Source: Dechloromonas agitata is5 (GTDB lineage Bacteria > Pseudomonadota > Gammaproteobacteria > Burkholderiales > Rhodocyclaceae). Taken from it: DNA of 64,000 nt. The notes beneath the pieces are model-generated. The model did no database searches and was not told the DNA's origin. It was given only the letters and a program-made list of their open reading frames with translations. Numbering within the stretch: the stretch's first letter is position 1; each line of letters opens with the position of its first letter. Both the position numbers and the translations under genes were made by a program. The stretch lies in NCBI RefSeq assembly GCF_000519045.1, contig NZ_KI912532.1, positions 2,170,001-2,234,000 of the forward strand, read 5' to 3'. This document shows positions 8,586 through 18,732 of this stretch, piece by piece.

Positions 8586-8901
8586 GGAAAGGGGGGAATA
8601 TTAGATATGCCTTACGTAATAGATATGCGGCACGTTGTCACATGCGACAACGTGTCGCAGCGAGGGTTTTGATCATCCCGACGGTGGACGGTATTGCCTG
8701 ATCGATGACGAAAATCCCGGGAAATTTCGCTATGACGATTAACGCCGGGCGATTGCCTGTGCATAATTCCGGTTTTTCGTTTTCGACGATTTTTCGGCTT
8801 GCCAGGGTCGCGTTCGGAGCCCGGTGTTGCCGTCGCCTTCCCATGAAACCATTCGCTTTCGCCCGGTCTGTGGTGACTTCGCTCAAGCAGCGGGGCAGAC
8901 G
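8586..8901. other. Intergenic region cut off from the leftward receptor operon by the IS
   Basis: These 316 bp originally joined the two divergent TonB-receptor genes. They hold a direct repeat TAGATATGC (8602-8610 and 8620-8628) separated by a palindrome TTACGTAA (8612-8619), then a 9-bp inverted repeat (8631-8654). No riboswitch consensus was recognised. A short frame at 8844-8905 (MKPFAFARSVVTSLKQRGRR) overlaps the receptor start in another frame and is not judged a gene. Confidence 0.5.
8631..8654. promoter_or_regulatory. Perfect 9-bp inverted repeat, operator or hairpin candidate
   Basis: CACGTTGTC (8631-8639) and GACAACGTG (8646-8654) are perfect inverted copies around a 6-nt spacer. 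The symmetry suits a dimeric DNA-binding regulator of the divergent receptor genes. No T-run follows, so terminator function is unlikely. The regulator is not known. Confidence 0.5.
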
Positions 8902-10896
8902 TTGAGCTCCCGTCGCCAGGGCTCCCGGCCGCTGCTTGGCGTGCTGGCCATGACGCTGGTGTTGTGCCTGCCGACCGGAACGGCCCGGGCGACCGGGGAG
9001 GAGGACCTGAGCGCCGTTCCCTTCGCGCAACTGGTTCAGCGCGAGGTGGTGTCCGCCTCGACGCTGGTCCGCCAGATCAGCGATTCCCCTTCCGCCGTCG
9101 CCATCGTCACGGCCGAGGACATCCGCGCCTACGGCTACCGGAGCATCGCCGACGTGATCAACGGCATGCGCGGCCTGTATATCACCGGCGATCGCCGCTA
9201 CGCGTACATGGGTGGGCGCGGCTTCGGCGCGCCGGGGGATTACACCGGGCGCATCATGGTGCTGATCGATGGCTACGTGACGCAGGACAGCCTGTTCAAC
9301 CAGGCCTACATCGACGAATCCGGCCTGCTCGACCTGGCCCTGGTCGAACGCGTCGAGTACGTGCCCGGCACCGGTTCGGTGACCTATGGCAACAATGCCA
9401 TGCTCGGCATCATCAACATCGTCACCCGCAAGGGTGGCAGCCTGAACGCCTTGCAACTGTCCACCGAGGCCGGCAGCCACGATGCCTACCGGCAGCGGGT
9501 GAGCTACGGCAAGCGCTTCGAGAACGGGGCCGACGTCGTGCTTTCGGCCTCCAGCTACGATGCCGCCGGACAGAACCTGTACTTCCCGGCCTACGATACG
9601 CCGGCTACCAACGGCGGCTGGGCGAACGGCATCGACGGCGAGCGCAACAAGCGCTTCTTCGGCAAGTTTTCTTACGAAGGCTTGGTTGTCGAGGCGGGTT
9701 ATGTGGATCGCCAGAAAACGGTGCCGACCAAGGCGACGGCATATTCGGTCTTTAACACCCCGTTTACCATCGATGACGCGAACGGCTACCTGAACGCCAG
9801 TTACGAAACCGATATCGGCTTGTATCTGTATTCGGCATCCCGTTTTTATTTCGGCCACTACGCCCATGAAGGGCATCGGGTCATCGACGATCTGACGACA
9901 CCCTATGCCCAGCGGAAACACCGCGCCGAATGGTGGGGGCTGGATCAGAAGTTTGTCGGCAAGTGGTTCGCCAATCATTCCATCCTGTTCGGGATGGAGT
10001 ATCGCAATGACTTCAGCCAATACCTGAGCCGGGCGTATTTCTATCCAGACGGGACCATCGACAGCGCCAGCCGCGTCAGGGAAAACTACGCGCGAAACAC
10101 GACGAGTGTTTATGTCGCCGATGAATACCGTTTTCATGACCGCTGGCGCCTGAATGTCGGTGCCCGCTTTGACAAGGCGAGCGATCTGGACGGCAATTGG
10201 AGTCCCCGTGTCGCGCTGATTTTCCAGCCTGATTTCCGCACGACCCTGAAGGCCTCCTACAGCGAGGCGTTTCGCATGCCGAATGCCGACGATCGTTCTT
10301 TCTACGGTACGCAAGCGATGCCCGAGTACGTCAAGGCCAAGGAGTTCGTGGCCCAGCACGACCTCGACCGGCGCATGCGCCTGACCGGAACGGTCTACGA
10401 ATATCGGCGCATGGACCAGATGATCGATGTGACCGGCAACGGCGATTACGCCGCCGTCGGCAACAGCCGTTCGCGTGGCCTGGAACTGGAATTCGAGGCG
10501 CGCTGGGACAATGGGGTTCGGCTGCGCAGCAGCGGCGCCTGGCAGGATGCGCGGGATACCACTGGTCAGGATGCGGTTAATTCGCCCAACGTGCTGGGCA
10601 AGTTCCAGATCACCGCGCCGCTGCCCGGGGACTGGTTGCGCGCCGGCCTGGAAACCCAGTACCTGGGCGCCCGCCTGACGGCCGAACGGCGTCGGCTGGG
10701 CGGAGTGGCACTGGCCAACCTGACCTTCACCAATGCCCGGTCATGGCATGGGGTGACCGCCTCGTTCAGCGTCCGCAACCTGTTCGACCGCGACTACGAG
10801 GTCGTTTCCCCCTTCACCTGGGCGCCGGGGACGGGCATCGACAGCCTGCGCATGGACGGCCGGACCTACTGGGTCCAGCTCAACCTGGATCTCTGA
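8902..10896 (+). CDS. TonB-dependent outer-membrane receptor
   Basis: Translation from the TTG at 8902 gives 664 residues with a clean signal peptide (SSRRQGSRPLLGVLAM, cleavage after TARA). The frame is open back to an ATG at 8824, but that start would add 26 residues that spoil the signal peptide. A plug domain (DSPSAVAIVTAEDI; VERVEYVPGTGSVTYGNNAM) is followed by a barrel ending in YWVQLNLDL. Aromatic-rich barrel strands and the plug resemble the vitamin B12/colicin and iron-siderophore receptor group. A YfiR-family gene follows 2 bp after the stop, so the pair is probably co-transcribed. Ligand unknown. Codon use after about 9660 is less GC-biased than the rest of the gene. Confidence 0.88.
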   Translation: MSSRRQGSRPLLGVLAMTLVLCLPTGTARATGEEDLSAVPFAQLVQREVVSASTLVRQISDSPSAVAIVTAEDIRAYGYRSIADVINGMRGLYITGDRRYAYMGGRGFGAPGDYTGRIMVLIDGYVTQDSLFNQAYIDESGLLDLALVERVEYVPGTGSVTYGNNAMLGIINIVTRKGGSLNALQLSTEAGSHDAYRQRVSYGKRFENGADVVLSASSYDAAGQNLYFPAYDTPATNGGWANGIDGERNKRFFGKFSYEGLVVEAGYVDRQKTVPTKATAYSVFNTPFTIDDANGYLNASYETDIGLYLYSASRFYFGHYAHEGHRVIDDLTTPYAQRKHRAEWWGLDQKFVGKWFANHSILFGMEYRNDFSQYLSRAYFYPDGTIDSASRVRENYARNTTSVYVADEYRFHDRWRLNVGARFDKASDLDGNWSPRVALIFQPDFRTTLKASYSEAFRMPNADDRSFYGTQAMPEYVKAKEFVAQHDLDRRMRLTGTVYEYRRMDQMIDVTGNGDYAAVGNSRSRGLELEFEARWDNGVRLRSSGAWQDARDTTGQDAVNSPNVLGKFQITAPLPGDWLRAGLETQYLGARLTAERRRLGGVALANLTFTNARSWHGVTASFSVRNLFDRDYEVVSPFTWAPGTGIDSLRMDGRTYWVQLNLDL

Positions 10897-10898
10897 CA

Positions 10899-11450
10899 AT
10901 GATGCGCCGCCTGCTTGCCCTGCTCGCGATGTGGATCAGCCTGGCGGCCAACGCTCAGGTAGTGTCCGAGCACGACATGAAGGCGGCCTACCTGTACAAC
11001 TTCGCCCATCTCTTCGACTGGCCGGAATCGTCGCGCGCCAACTTCCATCTCTGCGTGCTGGGGGAGGAGGACGTCGGCGCGGCCTTGCAGCGTTTCGACG
11101 AGCGGCGGGTGGACGGCAAACGCATCGTCATCGCCCGGCTGAGCAGCCTGGCCCCGATCCGCCTGTGCGACATCCTCTACGTCGGGGTTGGCGAGCTGCC
11201 CAGCCTGCCCAAAATTCGCAGCACGCTGGGCAGCCAGCCGACCCTCGTCGTCACCGACCGCGGCAACCTGCCGGCCGTGGGCGTGATGCTCGGTATCGAG
11301 AACAGTCGCCTGGTGTTCGACGTCAATCTCGAACAGTGCGAACGCGCCGGCCTCAAGGCCAAGCCTACCCTGCTCGGCTTTGCGCGCAGCGTGCGCCGGG
11401 CGGGCGAAGCCGAGGCCCGGCCGCTGCCGGCCAGCCTGCCCGGCAAATAA
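10899..11450 (+). CDS. YfiR-family (DUF4154) periplasmic protein
   Basis: The 183-residue protein has a signal peptide (MMRRLLALLAMWISLAANA), the family opening EHDMKAAYLYNFAHLFDWP and the family core ICDILYVG-like segment LCDILYVGVGELPSL followed by LVVTDRGNLPAVGVMLGI and NLEQCERAGLKAKPTLLGFAR. YfiR proteins bind the periplasmic part of the YfiN diguanylate cyclase and hold it inactive. No cyclase gene is adjacent; the gene follows a TonB receptor by 2 bp, a pairing common in proteobacteria. The partner here is unknown. Confidence 0.87.
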   Translation: MMRRLLALLAMWISLAANAQVVSEHDMKAAYLYNFAHLFDWPESSRANFHLCVLGEEDVGAALQRFDERRVDGKRIVIARLSSLAPIRLCDILYVGVGELPSLPKIRSTLGSQPTLVVTDRGNLPAVGVMLGIENSRLVFDVNLEQCERAGLKAKPTLLGFARSVRRAGEAEARPLPASLPGK

Positions 11451-11473
11451 AAACGCCTCCGCAAGGGAGGCGT
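11451..11473 (-). terminator. Intrinsic terminator of the cysDN operon
   Basis: ACGCCTCC (11453-11460) pairs with GGAGGCGT (11466-11473) around a 5-nt loop. On the minus strand the hairpin is followed by TTTTTATTT, which also covers the end of the convergent YfiR gene. On the plus strand no T-run follows. Confidence 0.8.
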
Positions 11474-11498
11474 CCGGAGGCGGGTTGGCTCAGCCGTC

Positions 11499-12770
11499 TT
11501 ACTGGATCATGCCCGCGCCAACCGTGTTGTTGTTGCTCTCGTCGATCACGATGAAGGCGCCGGTCGCCCGGTTTTCCTGGTAGGGGTCGACGAACAGCGG
11601 CTGGGCCAGCTTGAAGCGCACCTGGGCGATGTCGTTCATCGCCAGCTTTTCGGCCGGCACCTTTTCCAGCGTGTTCACATCCAGACGGTGGTCGATGGCG
11701 GTCAGCTTGGCCTTCGAGTCGCGTGTCGTGTGACGGATCAGGTAGGTGCGGGCGCGGTCGAGCGGGGTTTCGGCCAGCCAGCAGACGGTGGCGGCAATTT
11801 CCTTGACCGCTTGCGGCGCCTCGTCGGTCTTGACGATCATGTCGCCACGCGAGGTGTCGATTTCATCCGCGAGTAGCAGGGTGACCGATTGTTCGGTAAC
11901 GGCTTCACCGATATCGACGCCGCCGATCTGCACGGCCTTGACGGTGGATTCGAGGCCGTTGGGCAGGACGGTGACCTTGTCGCCGACCTTGATCGCGCCG
12001 GACTCAACGCGGCCCATGAAGCCGCGGTAGTCGTGCAGCTCGGGGTTGGCGGAATCCTGCGGGCGGCAGACGTATTGCACGGGGAAGCGGAACTTCTCGG
12101 CGTGCTCGCTGTGCGCGGTCGGGGCGGCTTCGAGGATTTCGAGCAGGGTCGGGCCGTCGTACCAGTTCAGGCTGTCGCCCCGGTCGACGATCATGTCGCC
12201 GTTGAGCGCCGAGAGCGGCAGGAAGCGCACGTCGTCGATGCCGACCTTGGCGGCGAATTCGAGGTAGTCGGCCTTGATCTTCTCGTAAGCTTCCTGCGAG
12301 TAGTCGACGAGGTCCATCTTGTTGATGGCGACGACCAGGTGCGGGATGCCGACTAGCGAAGCCAATTTCGAGTGACGCCGGGTCTGCGTCAGCACGCCCT
12401 TACGCGCATCGATCAGGATGATGGCCAGGTTGGCGGTGGACGCGGCGGTGACCATGTTGCGGGTGTACTGCTCGTGGCCCGGCGCGTCGGCGATGATGTA
12501 CTTGCGCGTGCCGGTGGAGAAGTAGCGGTAGGCGACGTCGATGGTGATGCCTTGCTCGCGCTCGGCTTGCAGGCCGTCGGTGAGCAGCGAGAGGTCGACC
12601 GCGCCCATGCCGCGCTTCTGCGAGGTCTTTTCGATGGCGTTCAGCGTGTCGGCCAGGATGGTCTTGGTGTCGAACAGCAGGCGACCGATCAGGGTGCTCT
12701 TGCCATCGTCGACGCTGCCGCAGGTCAGGAAGCGCAGCAGGCCGTGATCTTCAACTTGGTGGGCGCTCAT
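11499..12770 (-). CDS. cysN: Sulfate adenylyltransferase subunit 1 (GTPase)
   Basis: CysN is the GTP-hydrolysing subunit of ATP sulfurylase, which with CysD makes adenosine 5'-phosphosulfate (APS) from sulfate and ATP. The 423-residue protein has an elongation-factor-like G domain: P-loop GSVDDGKSTL, DAPGHEQY (G3) and NKMDLVDY (G4), then beta-barrel domains. No CysC kinase domain is fused to the C-terminus, which agrees with an APS reductase rather than a PAPS reductase in the second sulfur cluster. The start overlaps the cysD stop by 1 nt. It is the distal gene of a two-gene operon and is followed by a hairpin terminator. Confidence 0.96.
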   Translation of the reverse strand: MSAHQVEDHGLLRFLTCGSVDDGKSTLIGRLLFDTKTILADTLNAIEKTSQKRGMGAVDLSLLTDGLQAEREQGITIDVAYRYFSTGTRKYIIADAPGHEQYTRNMVTAASTANLAIILIDARKGVLTQTRRHSKLASLVGIPHLVVAINKMDLVDYSQEAYEKIKADYLEFAAKVGIDDVRFLPLSALNGDMIVDRGDSLNWYDGPTLLEILEAAPTAHSEHAEKFRFPVQYVCRPQDSANPELHDYRGFMGRVESGAIKVGDKVTVLPNGLESTVKAVQIGGVDIGEAVTEQSVTLLLADEIDTSRGDMIVKTDEAPQAVKEIAATVCWLAETPLDRARTYLIRHTTRDSKAKLTAIDHRLDVNTLEKVPAEKLAMNDIAQVRFKLAQPLFVDPYQENRATGAFIVIDESNNNTVGAGMIQ

Positions 12771-13699
12771 TAGAAGTAACCCTCTTTCTTGCGTTGTTCC
12801 ATGGAGGCTTCGCTGGTCTGGTCGTCCAGACGCGTGGCGCCGCGCTCGGTGATGGTGGTGGTGGCGGTTTCGACGACGATCTTGGCGACGTTGTCGGCAT
12901 CCGACTCGACCGGGGCGGTGCAGGAGATGTCGCCGACGGTACGGAAGCGGACCAGCTTTTCGACGATCTCTTCACCGGCCTTCGGCAGGTTGGTCAGTTC
13001 GCCGGAAACCAGCGGCACATTGACCGGCACGATGGCGCCCTGGCGGATGACGACCGGGCGGGTGTGGGCGAAGTAGATCGACGGCAGTTCGAGGCCTTCG
13101 CGCTCGATGTATTGCCAGACGTCCATTTCGGTCCAGTTCGAGATCGGGAAGGCGCGGATGTTCTCGCCCTTGTGGCTGCGGGCGTTGTAGAGGTTCCACA
13201 GTTCCGGGCGCTGGTTCTTCGGGTCCCATTGGCCGAACTCGTCGCGGAAGCTCATGATGCGTTCCTTGGCGCGGGCCTTTTCTTCGTCGCGGCGGGCGCC
13301 GCCGATGCAGCAGTCGAAACCGAATTCTTCAATGGCTTCGAGCAGCGTCACCGACTGGTGCTTGTTGCGCGATTCGCCTTCGTGCTTCAGCACGACCGTG
13401 CCGCGCTTCATGGAGTCTTCAACCGAGCGCACGATCAGGCGCTCGCCCAGTTCGGCGGCGCGCTTGTCACGGAAGGCGACCACTTCCTGATAGTTGTGGC
13501 CGGTGTCGATGTGCATCAGCGGGAAGGGGAACTTGCCGGGGCGGAAAGCCTTTTCGGCGATGCGCAGCATGCAGATCGAGTCCTTGCCGCCGGAGAAGAG
13601 CAGCACCGGGTTGGAACACTGGCCGGCCACCTCGCGCATGATGTGAATGGCTTCGGCTTCCAGCCAGTCGAGGTGAGAAAGCGGTTGTCGTTGAGTCAT
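12770..13699 (-). CDS. cysD: Sulfate adenylyltransferase subunit 2
   Basis: CysD is the catalytic subunit that adenylates sulfate. The 309-residue protein has the PP-loop signature LLFSGGKDSICMLRIAEKAF and the conserved IGGARRDEEKARAKERI segment. The start MTQRQPLSHLDWLEAEA is chosen by similarity to known CysD N-termini; the frame is open 15 bp further to another ATG. The C-terminus shows the usual TERGATRLDDQTSEASMEQRKKEGYF-type ending (seen in part as ERGATRLDDQ and KKEGYF). It is the first gene of the cysDN operon. The AT-rich stretch upstream probably holds the promoter. Confidence 0.96.
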   Translation of the reverse strand: MTQRQPLSHLDWLEAEAIHIMREVAGQCSNPVLLFSGGKDSICMLRIAEKAFRPGKFPFPLMHIDTGHNYQEVVAFRDKRAAELGERLIVRSVEDSMKRGTVVLKHEGESRNKHQSVTLLEAIEEFGFDCCIGGARRDEEKARAKERIMSFRDEFGQWDPKNQRPELWNLYNARSHKGENIRAFPISNWTEMDVWQYIEREGLELPSIYFAHTRPVVIRQGAIVPVNVPLVSGELTNLPKAGEEIVEKLVRFRTVGDISCTAPVESDADNVAKIVVETATTTITERGATRLDDQTSEASMEQRKKEGYF

Positions 13700-14026
13700 T
13701 GCTGGGTAATCCACAGGGATTGTCGAATGAGGCGCATTGTAGCAAGGCCTTAATATTCAATTAAGAACATGTGAGCATCTTGTTATACGAAATGGTTATA
13801 TTGTTTGCGCGGGGGCGCCTGCCGATCTGCTCGGTCGTCCCGGTGGCGCAGCAAGTAGCAAGATGCGTTTTTCCGAAGCCCCGGGCGGCTTGCGGGTCGA
13901 AGCTCAGTTCAGGGGGGGCGCAGCGTGCTCAGCCATGCCGATCCGGATGACTAAACGTCACAGCCCGCCAGTCATTCCGGCAAGCGCATCGCCTGCGGCG
14001 TGGTTGCCGGGCAATACAGCGGCCGG
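13700..14026. other. Intergenic region upstream of cysD
   Basis: These 327 bp separate cysD from the histidine-kinase gene, both on the minus strand. The 100 bp next to cysD (about 13738-13815) are AT-rich with several TTATA/ATATT words (for example TTGTTATACGAAATGGTTATATTG) and probably hold the cysDN promoter and a CysB-type activator site; no precise site is claimed. The remainder is GC-rich and no convincing gene, RNA or terminator was found in it. Confidence 0.5.
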
Positions 14027-15304
14027 TCAGACGGTATCGTCAGTTTCCGCCAGTACATCGGCTAGCGTGAGATGGGTCGGCAGGCGGAGGGTGAAGGTGG
14101 TGCCTGCGCCGACGACGCTGTCGCAGCTGATGTGGCCCTGGTGCTTGTGGATGATCTTGATAGCCAGTGCCAGGCCGAGGCCGGTGCCCTGGCCCACCGG
14201 CTTGGTGGTGAAGAAGGGATCGAAGATGTGTGCCAGGTTTTCCGGCGAAATGCCGCTGCCGGTGTCGCTGATGCGAATCTTGATGTGCTCTTCACCATCG
14301 CGTTCGGTGGTGATGGTGATCTTGCCGCTGTGTTCGATCGCATGGCCGGCATTGACCAACAGGTTCATGAATACCTGATTGAGTTGCGACGGGTAGCCCT
14401 GGATATCCGGCAGATCAGCGGCATATTGCTTGTCGACCGTGCATTTGTATTTGAGATCGTTCCAGACGATATTCAGCGTCGAATCGATGCCGTCGTGCAC
14501 CGAGAAAATTTCCAGCTTGTCGCTGCCACGGTGGGCGTAGCTCTTGAGGTCGGCGACGATCTTGCGGACGCGGGCGAGGCCGTCATGGGATTCGCTGAGC
14601 GTTTGGACGACATCTTCACGCAGGAATTCGAAATCCTTGTCGCGCTTGATTTGCTGGTAGACGGCGTAGTCGGAGGAGTCCGGGGCGTGCGCGGCTGCCT
14701 TGTCGGCGGCTTCGATGATGGCGAACATGGCTTCGGTGTAGCGTTCGAGGGCCCCGAGGTTGGTATTGACGAAGCTGACCGGATTATTGATTTCGTGGGC
14801 GACGCCGGCCGCCAATTGCCCCAGCGACGCCATCTTGTCCGCCTGGAGCAGGTGTCTTTGCGTTTCCGCCAGCTTGTCGTTGAGCATCTGCTGTTCTTCG
14901 AGCGAGGCGCGCAGATGGGCGGTGCGTTGTTCGACCAGTTGTTCGAGTTGAGCGTTCTGGTCACGCAGGCGGTCGCGGCCCTGCTTCAGTTCGATCTGGG
15001 TGCGGACGCGGGCAAGCAGGATCGAGGCATGTACCGGTTTGGTCAGGTAGTCGACCGCCCCTGATTCGAGGCCCTGCGACTCTTCCGCCAATTCGGTCAT
15101 GGCGGTGAGGAAGATCACCGGTATGTTACAGGCTTGCGGATGCTGGCGCAGACGGGCGAGGACTTGGTAACCGTCCATCTCCGGCATCATCACATCGAGC
15201 AGGATCAAATCCGGTGGCGTCGGACCCGTGGCCAGATCAAGGGCCTGCTGCCCGCAGTCGGCGGTCAGCACTTGATAGTCCTTGGCCAGCATTGCCGCAA
15301 TCAT
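14027..15304 (-). CDS. Response regulator-histidine kinase fusion (start damaged or non-canonical)
   Basis: From the first available ATG (15304) the product is 425 residues: a receiver domain (phosphoacceptor Asp in LILLDVMMPEMDGY; Lys in VDYLTKPV), a coiled coil, a dimerisation domain with H-box GVAHEINNPVSFV, and an ATPase domain with INDTGSGI-like ISDTGSGIS, FDPFFTTKPVGQGTGLGLAL. It resembles soluble hybrid kinases in which the receiver precedes the kinase. The first receiver strand and acidic pair (KPNILVVDDAPFNLK) are encoded upstream in the same frame to about 15360, but no ATG, GTG or TTG lies between them and the in-frame stop at 15398. An ATG at 15369-15367 would be in frame if one base were added. 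The gene is monocistronic. Confidence 0.8.
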   Translation of the reverse strand: MIAAMLAKDYQVLTADCGQQALDLATGPTPPDLILLDVMMPEMDGYQVLARLRQHPQACNIPVIFLTAMTELAEESQGLESGAVDYLTKPVHASILLARVRTQIELKQGRDRLRDQNAQLEQLVEQRTAHLRASLEEQQMLNDKLAETQRHLLQADKMASLGQLAAGVAHEINNPVSFVNTNLGALERYTEAMFAIIEAADKAAAHAPDSSDYAVYQQIKRDKDFEFLREDVVQTLSESHDGLARVRKIVADLKSYAHRGSDKLEIFSVHDGIDSTLNIVWNDLKYKCTVDKQYAADLPDIQGYPSQLNQVFMNLLVNAGHAIEHSGKITITTERDGEEHIKIRISDTGSGISPENLAHIFDPFFTTKPVGQGTGLGLALAIKIIHKHQGHISCDSVVGAGTTFTLRLPTHLTLADVLAETDDTV

Positions 15305-15358
15305 TTTCAGATTGAACGGTGCATCATCGACGACAAGGATGTTTGGTTTATTTTTCAG

Positions 15359-15701
15359 AGTTATAACATTAGCGATTAATGTAATAAATATAATAACTCA
15401 AATTGCGTAAATAAGGTGAGTGATTCTTTTCCGTCGTCACCCCCCATTGGGCGTAACGATTTGTGCCGATTGTCAGGTATCGACTGCAGCGATCGGGTGA
15501 ACCTTGGCGTATTCGGCCAGCAGGTCGCCGTGTAGCGCGCAGCCGGCAAGCGGAAGACCGGGCGAGGGAGGCATCCTTGCCCGGTCAGCACGGTTCGTTT
15601 TGCCTGGGCATCCTGCCAGGGTGATTGAGGGATGCAGGGTAGGCCAATGCCGGGCCGAGCCTGGCGGTAAAATCCGGCTTTCCCTGCGCCACCGACTGTC
15701 C
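15359..15701. other. Intergenic region between divergent kinase and metalloprotease genes
   Basis: About 340 bp. The part next to the kinase gene (15361-15420) is strongly AT-rich and likely holds its promoter. No convincing coding region, RNA or repeat was found in the rest. Confidence 0.4.
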
Positions 15702-16238
15702 ATGAACCCCGATGCTCCCGCCCGTTACCTGGCTGGCTATCCGCCGGAACTGATCGACCAGGTGCGGCAATTGATCGCCAGCGGCCGGCTGGCCAGGCAT
15801 TTGCAGCAGAAATACCCGGCCGCTCATGCGGTGCGCACCGACAAGGCTCTATACGATTATGTCCAGACGGTGAAGGGTAATTTCCTGCGCAATGCGCCAC
15901 CGCTCAGCAAGGTGCATTTCGACAGCCGCCTGCACATCATTCGCAACGCCCTTGGCACACACACCACTGTGGCGCGCGTTCAGGGTGGCAAGCTCAAGGC
16001 GAAACGGGAAATCCGCGTCGCCACGCTGTTTCGCGAGGCGCCGGAGGCCTTCCTGCGGATGATCGTCGTGCATGAGCTGGCGCACTTGAAGGAACGCGAG
16101 CACGACAAGGCCTTCTACCAGTTATGCCAGCATATGGCGCCGGATTATTTCCAGCTCGAATTCGATCTGCGCGCCTATCTATGCCTGCTGGCGGCCGGCG
16201 GCGAGGCCTTGTGGGCGAGTGCTGCGGTCGACGCCTGA
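15702..16238 (+). CDS. YgjP-like (M48-related, WLM/DUF45) metalloprotease
   Basis: The 178-residue protein carries the zinc motif VVHELAHLKEREHDKAFYQ: an HExxH helix with a third His downstream, as in the YgjP/DUF45 family. The start is the ATG at 15702, preceded by a short non-coding leader; the frame is open further upstream but without family similarity. There is no signal peptide, so it should be cytoplasmic. YgjP-type proteins are little characterised; proteolysis of a specific substrate is the usual assumption. It stands alone and is followed by a strong hairpin terminator. Confidence 0.82.
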   Translation: MNPDAPARYLAGYPPELIDQVRQLIASGRLARHLQQKYPAAHAVRTDKALYDYVQTVKGNFLRNAPPLSKVHFDSRLHIIRNALGTHTTVARVQGGKLKAKREIRVATLFREAPEAFLRMIVVHELAHLKEREHDKAFYQLCQHMAPDYFQLEFDLRAYLCLLAAGGEALWASAAVDA

Positions 16239-16264
16239 AAATGTCCTGAAGTCAGCCATGAAAA

Positions 16265-16302
16265 ACGGGGATGGCCGGCCTGGCGATCCCCGTCTTGTTT
16301 TT
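16265..16302. terminator. Bidirectional intrinsic terminator
   Basis: ACGGGGAT (16265-16272) pairs with ATCCCCGT (16286-16293). On the plus strand CTTGTTTTT follows (end of the metalloprotease gene); on the minus strand TTTTT follows (end of the acetate-kinase fusion gene). Confidence 0.85.
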
Positions 16303-16316
16303 CCGAAAGCCGACGA

Positions 16317-18623
<2,307 letters not shown>

Positions 18624-18732
18624 GCTGTTGCTCGCTTTGGTCGCGTGATTTTATGGCGTCAAGGCTACCATTTTGTTGCGCTGCAGCAAAGTCGGTGTGG
18701 CGTCCGTGCCGCCACGCCGCAGCGGCCCGCGG

